A stretch of 18,384 nt of DNA from CANHVK01 sp046304235 (GCA_046304235.1 JBKCEW010000044.1:1-18384); one strand, 5' to 3'. Shown: positions 1-8,911, counted from the stretch's first letter. The notes: a model not told the origin generated them from the sequence alone. Program-made: numbers and translations.

Positions 1-18
1 TTATAATTCATAATAAAC

Positions 19-43
19 AAAAAAGCCCCGCAACTGCGAGGCC
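19..43 (-). terminator. Intrinsic terminator downstream of the HAO gene
   Basis: Read on the minus strand, GCCTCGCA and TGCGGGGC form an 8-bp stem with one G-T wobble and a tiny loop. It is followed at once by six T residues (A19-A24 on the plus strand). It lies about 30 bases past the stop of the dioxygenase gene and would end the BCCP-HAO transcript. The surrounding bases 1-73 are otherwise AT-rich short repeats with no gene visible. Confidence 0.8.
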
Positions 44-73
44 AATTCATAATTTATAAATCATCATTTATAA

Positions 74-598
74 TTACACGTATCGTTCATCCGCTTCCAT
101 TACATCTCCACAATTTTTACATGTTCTCAATTCTTCCGAGCTGTAAAACTCCTTAAATCTAGTTAAAAAATCAGACTCGATATTGGTTAATGGGAAACGA
201 TAGTGATGTAAAGGGTGATTACATTTATCACAAAACCAAAATAATCCGTCTGATAAATCAGTTCCAATACGAACTCGTTCAATCACTAAACCAATCGTGT
301 TTTCAGGACGAACTGGATTGTGTGGAATATTCGCTGGTAACAAAAACATCTCGCCTTCTTTGATCGTAATTTCCGTTTTCTTCCCATCAATTTGAGCATA
401 TACAGTCATATCGCCCTCTAATTGATAAAATAACTCTTCGCTTTCATTATAATGGTAATCTTTACGTGCATTTGGACCACCAACAATCATCACGATAAAA
501 TCACCTGCTTGCTTGTATAAATTTTTATTATTAATTGGTGGCTTCAACAAATCTCTGTTTTCGTCAATCCACTGCTGTAAGTTAAATGGCATCATCAT
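74..598 (-). CDS. nbaC: 3-hydroxyanthranilate 3,4-dioxygenase (HAO)
   Basis: This is a cupin-fold, non-heme Fe(II) extradiol dioxygenase. It opens the ring of 3-hydroxyanthranilate to 2-amino-3-carboxymuconate semialdehyde, which cyclises to quinolinate, so it serves the kynurenine route to NAD or tryptophan breakdown. The 174-residue length is typical of bacterial HAO. The expected residues are all visible: metal ligands H49, E55 and H93; substrate-contact residues R45, R97 and E108; and a C-terminal rubredoxin-like site, C123-x2-C126 and C160-x2-C163. These positions match the well-studied Cupriavidus enzyme with a constant offset of two residues, which supports the first of three tandem ATG codons or one close to it as the start. 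It lies 12 bases after a biotin-carrier gene on the same strand and is probably cotranscribed with it. No other kynurenine-pathway gene is in view. Confidence 0.95.
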   Translation of the reverse strand: MMMPFNLQQWIDENRDLLKPPINNKNLYKQAGDFIVMIVGGPNARKDYHYNESEELFYQLEGDMTVYAQIDGKKTEITIKEGEMFLLPANIPHNPVRPENTIGLVIERVRIGTDLSDGLFWFCDKCNHPLHHYRFPLTNIESDFLTRFKEFYSSEELRTCKNCGDVMEADERYV

Positions 599-610
599 AC
601 TCGTTCGCTT

Positions 611-1078
611 TTATTCAAATGTAATTAATACTTTTCCTTTTTCTACTACGTCTTGTAAAACCACCTCGATTGATTTCACAATTCCCTCTCCATCAGACTT
701 CAACGCATTTTCCATTTTCATGGCTTCAAGTGTTAAAAGTTCATCCCCCACAACAACATGATCGCCCGGTTTTACAATGATTCCAATCACCCTACCAGGC
801 ATCGGTGATTTTAATTGTTTTAATTTTTTATTTTTTTCTTTGTCTAAACCAAGTTCTTTGATCAACGTATCTAATTTCCCCTCTTTTTCAAGTAAAAATT
901 CACGGTGATTGATTTTCACACGAATGAACCCCTCTTCCATTTTTTCTTCAGTTACCTCACCTAGATACTTTTTACCCTTCCATTCTACAGTGAAAAAACG
1001 ATTGTCTTCCCAATTAATTGCTGGACCTTTTGATGGAGAAACTACTTTTCCGTCTACTTTCCAAACGTGTGCTAACAT
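611..1078 (-). CDS. Biotin carboxyl carrier-like protein (acyl-CoA carboxylase BCCP subunit)
   Basis: The 155-residue protein ends in a biotinyl/lipoyl domain (about residues 90-155) with the diagnostic EAMKMEN motif; K121 is the lysine expected to carry biotin. A PMPG turn at 92-95 is also typical. The N-terminal 90 residues are charged and carry no named motif I recognise. Such stand-alone carriers serve acetyl-/propionyl-CoA carboxylases in Bacteroidota, handing carboxybiotin from the biotin carboxylase to the carboxyltransferase. In that group the carrier gene often sits beside the carboxylase genes, but none is visible here. It is the first gene of a probable two-gene transcript with HAO. 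Which carboxylase it serves cannot be told from this window. Confidence 0.9.
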   Translation of the reverse strand: MLAHVWKVDGKVVSPSKGPAINWEDNRFFTVEWKGKKYLGEVTEEKMEEGFIRVKINHREFLLEKEGKLDTLIKELGLDKEKNKKLKQLKSPMPGRVIGIIVKPGDHVVVGDELLTLEAMKMENALKSDGEGIVKSIEVVLQDVVEKGKVLITFE

Positions 1079-1248
1079 ACTCTTAATTTATTCAGCAATA
1101 ATACAAAAAAAGAAACGTTTTTAGATTGTTTGGTTTGACATATAAAAACTTTAAAATGACTTTTTTTAGTTTTAACAAAGTGATTTTGCTGTAAATTGAA
1201 AACTTATTTGGGTTTATTACTATTTTCACATCCTAAAATATAGATTTC

Positions 1249-3831
1249 ATGAAGCAACTCTTTTTTCGTCTTTTATTAAATATAATATACATTTCAACCA
1301 TTTATAGTTGCTCATTTCTTAAAAAAGAAAATAAAGAGATTGTTAGCATGACAACTCCTGAAGAACTGGGTGATACCAATGAAGTTTATGAAGAAGCAAT
1401 ATTCCCTTATAAAGCAGCAAAAACCATACTCACAGATTTAATTCACACAAAATTAGAGATTGAACCAATTTGGAAAACAGCCGAATTAAATGGAAAAGCA
1501 ACCTTAACATTAAAACCACATTTTTATGCTACAGACAGTGTTTTTATCGATGCAAAAGGAATGGAAATTAAATCTGTAGGAAATGGAAAAGTAAATTTTC
1601 CTTATGTTTACATAAACGATAAATTAAGCATCAAATTAGATAAATCATTTACTCGAAACGAAAAGTTCAATCTAGAAATTGATTACATTGCTCGTCCAGA
1701 AAATTATAAAAAAGAAAAAGGGGAAGAAATCAGCAATAACAAAGGACTTTTCTTCATTAATCCAAACAAAGAAGACTCTACCGTAATGCCTCAAATATGG
1801 ACACAAGGTGAAACGGAAACGAATTCCATTTGGTTTCCTACAATAGATGCACCAAATGTAAAATCAACTCAAGAATTATTCATCACGGTAGAAGATAAAT
1901 TTGTAACCCTATCAAATGGTAAATTAATTCACCAAACGAAACATAAAAACGGTACAAGAACGGATTATTGGAAACAAGATTTACCCCATGCACCCTACCT
2001 ATTTATGTTTGCAGTGGGTGAATTTAAAATCGTAAAAGATACTTACACAAAACAAAATGGACAAAAAATAGATGTCAACTATTACGTAGAACCTGAATGG
2101 GAAGCTTCTGCAAAAGCGATTTTTGGTGAAACTCCAGCAATGATCGATTACTTTTCAAAACTATTAGGCGTTGAATTTCCTTGGGACAAATACCATCAAA
2201 TTGTAGTTCGCGATTACATCTCGGGCGCTATGGAAAATACAGGAGCTGTTGTTTTTGGTGATTTTGTTTATAAAAATGATAAAGAACTCCTTGATGATAA
2301 CGATCAATCAATTATTGCACATGAATTGTTTCATCATTGGTTTGGTGATCTTGTTACCTGTGAATCTTGGGCGAATTTACCTTTAAATGAATCTTTTGCA
2401 AATTATGCTGAATACCTTTGGAATGAATATAAATATGGAAAAGATGTAGCTGACTATGAACTAGATAAAAGTACAAATGAATATTTTCAAGAATTTGATA
2501 ACGGAACCAATCATAGCTTAATATGGTATAACTACAATGACCCTGAAAATATGTTTGACAGACACTCTTACAATAAAGGAGGACGTGTTTTACATATGTT
2601 GCGATCTTATGTTGGTGATGAAGCTTTTTTTCTAGGATTAAACCATTACCTCACTCAAAATCAATTTAAAAGTGCAGAAATAGACAATTTAAGATTAGCA
2701 TTTGAAGAAGTAACAGGTGAAGATTTACATTGGTTTTTCGATCAATGGTTTTTTAATAAAGGCATTCCACAATTATCGATTGAGTATTACAATTCTCTTA
2801 AAAATAAAGAAATAGTTTTGACTGTTACCCAACAACAAGATTTAACTCAAAACCCATTGTATAAGTTACCCGTTGAAGTTGCTGTCTACGACGATGCAGG
2901 AGAGCATATTTACAAAGGTCTAGTCGATGATATTGAAAATAAATTGGTTTTCCCAGTCATTGGAAACTTAAAAGCAGTTGTATTTGATCACAAGAAAAGT
3001 TTACTTGCTTATTATGATGATAAAAAACCTAGCGAATATTATAAAAATCAATATTATTTACACAAAACATTCATAAGTAGATACGAAGCATTACTAAATG
3101 CTCCCGAACAAGAAAGTCCTGCATATCGACAATTGATTATAGATGCTTTAACTGACCCATTTTGGTTAATTCGTCAAACTGCTATTGAAAAAACTACTTA
3201 TTTAGATGAATTGAATCGTTTTAAAGCCATGGATATCATTAAAGAGATGGCACTAAAAGACAGTAATTCATCCGTTCGCTCAAATGCATTACAATTTTTT
3301 ATGGACCAGAATGAACGTATAACATTAAAGCAACTTCTTAAAGAATCACTTGCTCAAGAAAAATCATACATCACTTTGCAAAAAGCAACTAATTTAGCGA
3401 TTCAACTATCTCCCGAAACCGCAGAAGAGGTATTAAAACCCTTAAAAACTTCAATTGACAATAAAACCATCTTAATGCTGACTGGAGTCCTTGCCTTATC
3501 TCAAGATGTTACACACTTAGATTATTTTTTGAAGCTTATAAAGGAAAATAGATTTAAAGGCTATGATGCACTGGAATTATTGAATAACTTCACTTATTTT
3601 ATATCGACTTTATCCATAGAAAATCAAGTGAAAGCACTAGAAGTGTATAAGAAATATAAAGAAGAAGGAAATTACTATGCAACTATGTATTTATCTCAAA
3701 ATGTATTCTACTTGATTCAAGCAATTGAATCAAAAGAACAAACGGAAGAGATATTACTCAAATTGAAAGAGGAATATCTAAAACAATTGAATGATTTTTA
3801 TAAAACCTTAGAAATAAAAGAAAAAAAATGA
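1249..3831 (+). CDS. M1-family zinc aminopeptidase, predicted lipoprotein
   Basis: This gluzincin aminopeptidase trims N-terminal residues from peptides. The exopeptidase signature GAMEN is at 326-330. The zinc site is HEXXH at 358-362 with the third ligand E381, 18 residues further on. The likely transition-state tyrosine is Y441 in a YNKGG context. The N-terminal beta domain covers about 60-260 and a PWDKY segment precedes the catalytic core. The C-terminal third (about 610-860) is helical and looks HEAT-like, with lines such as LIRQTAIEK and SVRSNALQFF. The start gives a hydrophobic leader ending in C21, a plausible lipobox (IYSC), so the enzyme is probably anchored in the envelope and works on periplasmic or external peptides. 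Its stop overlaps the start of the cytochrome gene by ATGA, implying coupled translation. Length (860 aa) is normal for the family. Confidence 0.95.
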   Translation: MKQLFFRLLLNIIYISTIYSCSFLKKENKEIVSMTTPEELGDTNEVYEEAIFPYKAAKTILTDLIHTKLEIEPIWKTAELNGKATLTLKPHFYATDSVFIDAKGMEIKSVGNGKVNFPYVYINDKLSIKLDKSFTRNEKFNLEIDYIARPENYKKEKGEEISNNKGLFFINPNKEDSTVMPQIWTQGETETNSIWFPTIDAPNVKSTQELFITVEDKFVTLSNGKLIHQTKHKNGTRTDYWKQDLPHAPYLFMFAVGEFKIVKDTYTKQNGQKIDVNYYVEPEWEASAKAIFGETPAMIDYFSKLLGVEFPWDKYHQIVVRDYISGAMENTGAVVFGDFVYKNDKELLDDNDQSIIAHELFHHWFGDLVTCESWANLPLNESFANYAEYLWNEYKYGKDVADYELDKSTNEYFQEFDNGTNHSLIWYNYNDPENMFDRHSYNKGGRVLHMLRSYVGDEAFFLGLNHYLTQNQFKSAEIDNLRLAFEEVTGEDLHWFFDQWFFNKGIPQLSIEYYNSLKNKEIVLTVTQQQDLTQNPLYKLPVEVAVYDDAGEHIYKGLVDDIENKLVFPVIGNLKAVVFDHKKSLLAYYDDKKPSEYYKNQYYLHKTFISRYEALLNAPEQESPAYRQLIIDALTDPFWLIRQTAIEKTTYLDELNRFKAMDIIKEMALKDSNSSVRSNALQFFMDQNERITLKQLLKESLAQEKSYITLQKATNLAIQLSPETAEEVLKPLKTSIDNKTILMLTGVLALSQDVTHLDYFLKLIKENRFKGYDALELLNNFTYFISTLSIENQVKALEVYKKYKEEGNYYATMYLSQNVFYLIQAIESKEQTEEILLKLKEEYLKQLNDFYKTLEIKEKK

Positions 3832-4139
3832 AAAAATTAGCAATTAAAATCGGTGTTTTTTTAGCTCTTGCATCTTGTAGTAAACCAGCAGAGATTGTAA
3901 TCACACATGCAGATGTAGAGCGCATAAAGGAAATAAATCCAAATGTAACAACGGAAACCATACTTGATGGTCAAAAACTTTATAACCAACATTGTTTGAA
4001 ATGTCACCAATTTCATCCAACAAAATTTGGTGCTAAAACTTGGAATAAATATATGCCTGAAATGACAGGTTTAGCTAAAATTGATCAAACAACTAGTGAT
4101 AAAATTTTATTATATGTAACTACTTATTCTAAAAAATAG
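3828..4139 (+). CDS. Small monoheme cytochrome c, predicted lipoprotein
   Basis: This 103-residue protein has a short lipoprotein signal peptide (FLALASC, lipidated C17). It carries one heme-binding CxxCH motif, C56-L-K-C59-H60. M76 or M79 may be the distal heme ligand; both follow the heme site at a spacing usual for small class I cytochromes. The fold ends in a short helix, so the protein is essentially one cytochrome c domain tethered to a membrane. It would carry single electrons in the periplasm. The start overlaps the aminopeptidase stop (ATGA), so the two are probably translated together. The partner enzyme is unknown, and pairing with a peptidase is not an obvious redox context. Confidence 0.85.
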   Translation: MKKLAIKIGVFLALASCSKPAEIVITHADVERIKEINPNVTTETILDGQKLYNQHCLKCHQFHPTKFGAKTWNKYMPEMTGLAKIDQTTSDKILLYVTTYSKK

Positions 4140-4171
4140 ATTACAATAAGCAATTTATAAAGAGAAGTAAT

Positions 4172-4179
4172 TAACTTTG
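4172..4179 (+). promoter_or_regulatory. Candidate Bacteroidota -7 box (TAACTTTG) for the 119-aa protein
   Basis: TAACTTTG matches the Bacteroidota -7 consensus TAnnTTTG exactly. Transcription starting about 7 bases downstream would give a leader of roughly 60 bases before the ATG at 4248. I see no good TTG at the -33 position, so the call rests on one box and its location. Confidence 0.5.
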
Positions 4180-4247
4180 TACCCACTTTAATAGCGAATT
4201 GTAAGTCGTAACTTTCATCGCAGTTTAAACAACAAATTATATAACAT

Positions 4248-4607
4248 ATGAAACTTGCAGCAGCAAATAAAAAATTAGATGCAATCATTGCAAAAGTTGA
4301 AAAAGAAGGAATTTTAGCAGCAGGATTGATTGAAGAACTAAAAGAATTACGTGAATTTGCATTGAAAGAACAAGATCCTTTAGTTACAAAAGTAATTCGT
4401 TTATCTTTCGAATATTTAACTGAAAATGAAACTTTCGATGTTCAAGCTCAATACGATGAAGATGAAGATGGAAGTGAATTCCCAATTGAAATTGAAGATA
4501 AAGACAATTTATTGTATTTATTGAATTTATTGAAAAACGCAGATCACAAAATCAACCGTGAAGAAATAAAAGATTACAGAACTGCTTTGAAAGAAGAGTT
4601 GTACTAA
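4248..4607 (+). CDS. Conserved-looking acidic protein of unknown function
   Basis: I do not recognise this 119-residue protein. It has no signal peptide or membrane segment, so it is probably cytoplasmic. The N-terminal half (1-57) and C-terminal third (84-119) look alpha-helical. Between them is a strongly acidic linker around 68-85 with YDEDEDG and EIEDKD. The helices show leucine/alanine heptad-like spacing (KKLDAIIAKVEKEG), consistent with a small helical bundle or protein-protein adaptor. It has its own candidate promoter (TAACTTTG) and a strong intrinsic terminator just downstream, so it is an independent single-gene unit. Codon use resembles its neighbours and nothing suggests recent transfer. 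Confidence 0.8.
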   Translation: MKLAAANKKLDAIIAKVEKEGILAAGLIEELKELREFALKEQDPLVTKVIRLSFEYLTENETFDVQAQYDEDEDGSEFPIEIEDKDNLLYLLNLLKNADHKINREEIKDYRTALKEELY

Positions 4608-4628
4608 TCATAACAATTCCAATATTTG

Positions 4629-4659
4629 AAAGGTGTTTGAATATCAAGCACCTTTTTTT
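4629..4659 (+). terminator. Intrinsic terminator after the 119-aa protein
   Basis: AAAGGTGTTTGA and TCAAGCACCTTT pair as a 12-bp stem with one G-T wobble and a three-base loop (ATA), ending in seven T residues. It sits 22 bases past the stop codon. On the opposite strand the T tract is interrupted, so it would work less well for the convergent TonB receptor gene. Confidence 0.85.
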
Positions 4660-4665
4660 GTTTTA

Positions 4666-7278
4666 TCAAAATCGCAAAAGCAGTTTTAAATTAAATCTTC
4701 TTTGCGTTAAATAATTCGGAATCGAATACATTCTACCTGTAACATCTTGAATCCATTGATGTGAAAGTACATTGTTGATCCCCATCAAATTATATACTTC
4801 AAAAGAAAGAGATGCATCTGTAAATTTAGTTGCAATCTGTTGTTGTTTTTTCTTTTGCAATAAATCATAGGAAATACCTAAATCGACCCTAAAATAACTT
4901 TTTTGTCGCAAGGTATCTTTATAACGGTCAACTCCTGGAGGTCCATAAGGTAATCTTGTTCCAAACTGTAAACCAAGTTGAGCCGTCAACATTTCATAAC
5001 TTGGCATTTTATCTTGAAATAAGATAGCAAAGTTCAATAATTGATCTGTTGGCCTAGGGATATATTTTGGGTTGGTTACTATGCTATCTTTAATAACATT
5101 ATCAATTGTATATCCATTAATTATTTCTTCTCCAGATTTATTATAATAAGTCACATATCGGTCGTTTAATAGATCTTCCTTTGTGCTTAACAATCCCACT
5201 TTAAAAAACGATTGAACTCCTTCTATAAATTCACCATGTACATTCACATCGAATCCTGTTGCATACGCTATCGCATCGTTATTAGCTTGATAACGTGTCC
5301 TAACATTATCAATATTGTATGGATTTACATCCCATAGATATTTAAAATACGATTCAACTATTAATTTAAAAGGTTGCTTTCTTTGCCACATTGCAAAATG
5401 GTGCTCATACCCTGTTATGAAATGAAACGATTTCTGAGATAACACATTATAATTTAATGTACCAGAAAAGGTTCTAAATTCCCTATAAGCTGGTGGTTGG
5501 TAATACAATCCCGTTGCAAATCTTAGTTGAGCATTTCTTCGAGTTAATTGCCCATTGTGATTATAGTAAAACCTTGGATAAACAACGAATGATAATCGAG
5601 GTGTTAAATAAAATTCATCGTTAACCTCAGTATAACCAAATCTAAAACCTGTGTTTAATGCATATTTTATCGAAGAATTAAAAACAGTGTCTGTTCCCCA
5701 AATAGAATCTTTTTTAACCTTTACTACTAATGAATCTTTAGATTTACCCCAGGAAAAAGCATGTTGTAAAAATCCAGAAGCTCTATTGGTTTTTAGTAAT
5801 AAATCACTTTTTAGTGAAGTATTTAATGCCAAGCCTGGAGATTGAATGGGAGTTGAACTCAACTGACTATAGCCTGCAGAATCGAGGTATTTCCATTCAC
5901 TTATTTTATCCTGTATAAAATCATTTTGATAAAAAACTCCCCAATATAACTTGTGTTTATCATTAAATCTAAATGTTCCGTTATGATATACATTTAATAA
6001 TGTAGCATTTAATTCATTTCGCGCATGATTTAAAAACCCTCCTACTCCAATTGCTTTTACAGAATCACCCACATTACTTTTTGAGGGATCCGTTTCCAAT
6101 TGATTTATAAAATATTCAGCTAAAACATCAAATCGCTCATTTTCATTTGATTTAAAAATAGAGGCATAAAAATCTAAATTTAATCGAATACTCGGTTTGT
6201 ATTTTAAAGAAGTTCCAGCGGTCATGGTTTGAAAACTAGTATGTTCTTGTCCGTCAAAATAAATATTCAAACGATAGGCTTCATTCACAGTTCCAAAATC
6301 AGTCGCTTGAGATTGCGGTGCAAATCGAAATTGATTTGAAGAAAGATGTAAAAAATTACTCCAGGCTACCTTTGAGTTGATGTCGTAATTCGTATAAAAT
6401 TGTCCATCATAAAAAACAGGGTTATAACTCCCTTTTGTTGGTAAAGAATTTAATAGATACCCATTTGCTCGATACCTAAACCCTGCTAAATAATTGAATT
6501 TTGAATTAACTTGTTGCGCAATATGTGATTCAACGCCTAAAAGTGAAAGAGAAACAGAACCTTGTGTATTCTTAGGCTCAATATAACTGATATCCAATAC
6601 AGAACTTAATTTATCACCAAATCTAGAATCAAACCCGCCTCCACTAAATTTTAAATCTTTCACTAAAGAGGAATAAACGATACTCATTCCTTCTTGTTGT
6701 CCTGATCGAGTTAAAAATGGACGATTGACCATAAAGCCATTTATGTAAACTAAATTTTCGTCATAACTTCCACCTCTAACATTATAATTTGACGTCAATT
6801 CATTATTAGAAGACGCTGAAGTTGTATACACTAACGTTCGTTCAGCTGAGTTTAATGGCAATTTTTGAAAATCTAAATCAGAAATCTTCAGTAACGTTGG
6901 ATCTAACTGTTCTTTAGTAATGATTATTTTATCTGTAATCTTAATTCTAAATTTTATTTTACCCAAATTAAGTGTTTCAGCCTCTTTTACAAATACTTCT
7001 TGTTCTTGTGAAAGAGAATCATATAAAAAGAAAAGCTTATGTCTTACATTGGCTGCTAGGTTAATTTCAAAATAGCCATCTAAATTCGTTTTCGTACTAT
7101 TACTATCTGATTTGACTATTAAAAATGGAATTGGTTTATTGTTTTTTGAGATACAATAACCTACTACTTTACCCGTTGATTGTGCATTAATTTTAAAGCA
7201 CGTAAAAAATATAAAGCAAAAGAAAAATAAGCGCATTAAATAAGTAAACGCAAAATATGTCTTTTTCGTATTTACCAT
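4666..7278 (-). CDS. TonB-dependent outer-membrane receptor with carboxypeptidase-regulatory-like domain
   Basis: This is an outer-membrane receptor that would import a bound substrate using TonB energy. Numbering from an ATG nine bases further upstream (7287), a signal-peptide core lies at about 18-36 (ending INAQS). A CarboxypepD-regulatory-like beta domain follows at about 38-110. The plug comes next, with its usual Bacteroidota block NVRGGSYDENLVYING at 169-184, and then a long barrel ending in an aromatic residue (LLLRF). No SusD-like partner gene is adjacent, so it is not a typical polysaccharide-locus SusC, and the substrate is unknown. I chose the ATG at 7278 because it overlaps the bshC stop as ATGGTAA, suggesting translational coupling. 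An ATG at 7236 would give a more classical short signal peptide (MRLFFFC...), so the true start is uncertain. Confidence 0.88.
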   Translation of the reverse strand: MVNTKKTYFAFTYLMRLFFFCFIFFTCFKINAQSTGKVVGYCISKNNKPIPFLIVKSDSNSTKTNLDGYFEINLAANVRHKLFFLYDSLSQEQEVFVKEAETLNLGKIKFRIKITDKIIITKEQLDPTLLKISDLDFQKLPLNSAERTLVYTTSASSNNELTSNYNVRGGSYDENLVYINGFMVNRPFLTRSGQQEGMSIVYSSLVKDLKFSGGGFDSRFGDKLSSVLDISYIEPKNTQGSVSLSLLGVESHIAQQVNSKFNYLAGFRYRANGYLLNSLPTKGSYNPVFYDGQFYTNYDINSKVAWSNFLHLSSNQFRFAPQSQATDFGTVNEAYRLNIYFDGQEHTSFQTMTAGTSLKYKPSIRLNLDFYASIFKSNENERFDVLAEYFINQLETDPSKSNVGDSVKAIGVGGFLNHARNELNATLLNVYHNGTFRFNDKHKLYWGVFYQNDFIQDKISEWKYLDSAGYSQLSSTPIQSPGLALNTSLKSDLLLKTNRASGFLQHAFSWGKSKDSLVVKVKKDSIWGTDTVFNSSIKYALNTGFRFGYTEVNDEFYLTPRLSFVVYPRFYYNHNGQLTRRNAQLRFATGLYYQPPAYREFRTFSGTLNYNVLSQKSFHFITGYEHHFAMWQRKQPFKLIVESYFKYLWDVNPYNIDNVRTRYQANNDAIAYATGFDVNVHGEFIEGVQSFFKVGLLSTKEDLLNDRYVTYYNKSGEEIINGYTIDNVIKDSIVTNPKYIPRPTDQLLNFAILFQDKMPSYEMLTAQLGLQFGTRLPYGPPGVDRYKDTLRQKSYFRVDLGISYDLLQKKKQQQIATKFTDASLSFEVYNLMGINNVLSHQWIQDVTGRMYSIPNYLTQRRFNLKLLLRF

Positions 7279-8864
7279 TGAATACAAAGTAAATCTTTTT
7301 CCAATGGATTGAGATTATTTTTCAATAAATCAATACAATAAAATGGATCTTGATTGTTTAATAATCCAAAAAAATTCTCTTTTCGTTCGATCAATCCTTG
7401 CTCTGGAAATACTTTTTTCAAAATATCTTCAATTTGTTTTAGAGATACTTCATGACGTTGTTTTTTATTTTTATCGAATTTCCCAAAAATGCTATCCATT
7501 TGTTTACCCATCTTCACAATTTCCGACTCAATATAAGAACCTAAAGATTCGTTTTCTTTTTCTTTGGTGAGAGCTCTCAATGAAGTTGCTAAATTTTGAT
7601 AATCATTGGATACCTGTTCAAACTTACTACTAGATGATTCATTTCTCTCTACAAATTGCTTTTTCAAAATCAATTCATTTCCAAAAATCTCTTTAGTTTC
7701 AAATCCTAAATTTTTCCATTTCTGTATGATTTTACTATCAAAGATTTGGGCTGATACGCGTACTTGTATTAAAGGATAAGGAATCGTTGCTTCTATAAAA
7801 ACGTTTTTTAATTGTAACCAATAAGCCATTTCCCCACCACCACCAACGTAAACTAAATTAGGCAAAATGGTTTCTTGATACAGAGGCCTCATTAAGACAT
7901 TTGGAGAAAAACGAGCAGGATTAGCATCCATCATTTCTAGTATCTCTGTTTTGCTAAATGTACCAATTCCAGCGATGGATATCTCTCCATTTTCATTAGG
8001 TACCAAACGATTTCTTAATCCTTTTTGAGTATAAAACAAATTAATAGGTCGTGCAAATGCTTGAGGTTTAACCCCTTGTTGTATCAAAGCATAATTTGTT
8101 ATCGCAACTTGTTTCTCAACGAAAGAATCAGTAACTTCTTTTTTCATTGTAGCAACAAATTCTGTTTTAAGAGCATGATGATCAGCATCTAATATAACCA
8201 AACCGTATTTTTCGAACAAAAAGTGAATGATGTTTTTCGTTGCTTTCGCTAGATTTTCTCCTTCAAAAGAATCGATAATTTCATGAACTTTTGAATCAGG
8301 TTGATTTTGAAAAAATTGGTGTAATTGGTTTTTAAGCTCATGCCAATTCAACAAATCATATTTACCTGTTGGTCCTCCCTGATACTCGTCCCAAATCACT
8401 TTCTTACCAAATAAATAGGTATGATTAACCTCATCAAAATCATGATCTTCAGAAGCGAGCCAATAAACAGGAACGAAATGATATTCAGGATATTCAATAT
8501 GTAATTTTTCAGCTAAATTAATTACATTCAAAATTTTTAAAATAACATAAAGTGGACCTGTGAAAATATTTAGTTGATGTCCTGTCGTAATAGTGAAGGT
8601 ATTTTGTTTTTTTAATAATTGAATATTTCTAAAAACAGGACTTTTTTCATCTAAACCAACGTACTGTTCTTCCAATACTTTGGCAAGAGTATTACGTTTT
8701 TCGTGATTAAAAAAAGTTGCTTTTTCCCCTATTTGATCTTTAAAATTTTCAATTGAAAGTGGTCGATTAATAAACGATTCTAATTTTTCTTGATTGTAAA
8801 CTAATTGATTGGCTATTTCCGTGAAAAAGGGAGTTATATGACGAGGAACAGTAAAAGTGTTCAT
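7272..8864 (-). CDS. bshC: BshC, putative bacillithiol synthase (cysteine-adding enzyme)
   Basis: BshC performs the last step of bacillithiol synthesis, joining cysteine to glucosaminyl-malate. The 530-residue length is right for the family. Characteristic blocks are TTGHQLNIFTGPLY at 93-106 and VYWLASEDHDFDEVNH at 133-148, with a charged helical, probably coiled-coil, stretch in the last third. I chose the ATG at 8864 (MNTFTVPRH...). The reading frame extends upstream to 8936, but that longer start would add a spurious hydrophobic leader and overlap the divergent cyclophilin start and its promoter. The gene is followed, with a 7-base overlap, by a TonB receptor. The other bacillithiol genes (bshA, bshB) are not in the window, which is normal as they are usually unlinked. 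Confidence 0.95.
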   Translation of the reverse strand: MNTFTVPRHITPFFTEIANQLVYNQEKLESFINRPLSIENFKDQIGEKATFFNHEKRNTLAKVLEEQYVGLDEKSPVFRNIQLLKKQNTFTITTGHQLNIFTGPLYVILKILNVINLAEKLHIEYPEYHFVPVYWLASEDHDFDEVNHTYLFGKKVIWDEYQGGPTGKYDLLNWHELKNQLHQFFQNQPDSKVHEIIDSFEGENLAKATKNIIHFLFEKYGLVILDADHHALKTEFVATMKKEVTDSFVEKQVAITNYALIQQGVKPQAFARPINLFYTQKGLRNRLVPNENGEISIAGIGTFSKTEILEMMDANPARFSPNVLMRPLYQETILPNLVYVGGGGEMAYWLQLKNVFIEATIPYPLIQVRVSAQIFDSKIIQKWKNLGFETKEIFGNELILKKQFVERNESSSSKFEQVSNDYQNLATSLRALTKEKENESLGSYIESEIVKMGKQMDSIFGKFDKNKKQRHEVSLKQIEDILKKVFPEQGLIERKENFFGLLNNQDPFYCIDLLKNNLNPLEKDLLCIQW

Positions 8865-8903
8865 AAGAATTTTAAATTTTCTGTAAGAATGTACCAAAAT
8901 ACA

Positions 8904-8911
8904 TACTTTTG
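8904..8911 (+). promoter_or_regulatory. Candidate -7 box (TACTTTTG) for the cyclophilin gene
   Basis: TACTTTTG fits TAnnTTTG exactly and lies 15 bases before the cyclophilin ATG, predicting a leader of only about 8 to 10 bases. A weak TTTTC is about 22 bases upstream. The mirror-image CAAAATA at 8895-8901 lies almost back to back with it and may be a degenerate -7 element for the divergent bshC gene. Confidence 0.5.

Noticed and set aside
1..73. AT-rich near-repeats around the left terminator, considered as an attachment site or repeat element
   Set aside because: The repeats are short, low-complexity and imperfect; the hairpin with T tract explains the conserved-looking part.
1141..1248. 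Promoter for the aminopeptidase gene
   Set aside because: TTTTG and ATTTG elements are present, but the spacing and the TA positions do not fit the -33/-7 consensus, so I do not list it.
3758..3961. Minus-strand frame across the aminopeptidase-cytochrome junction
   Set aside because: It overlaps two well-supported plus-strand genes and its sequence looks like reverse-complement noise.
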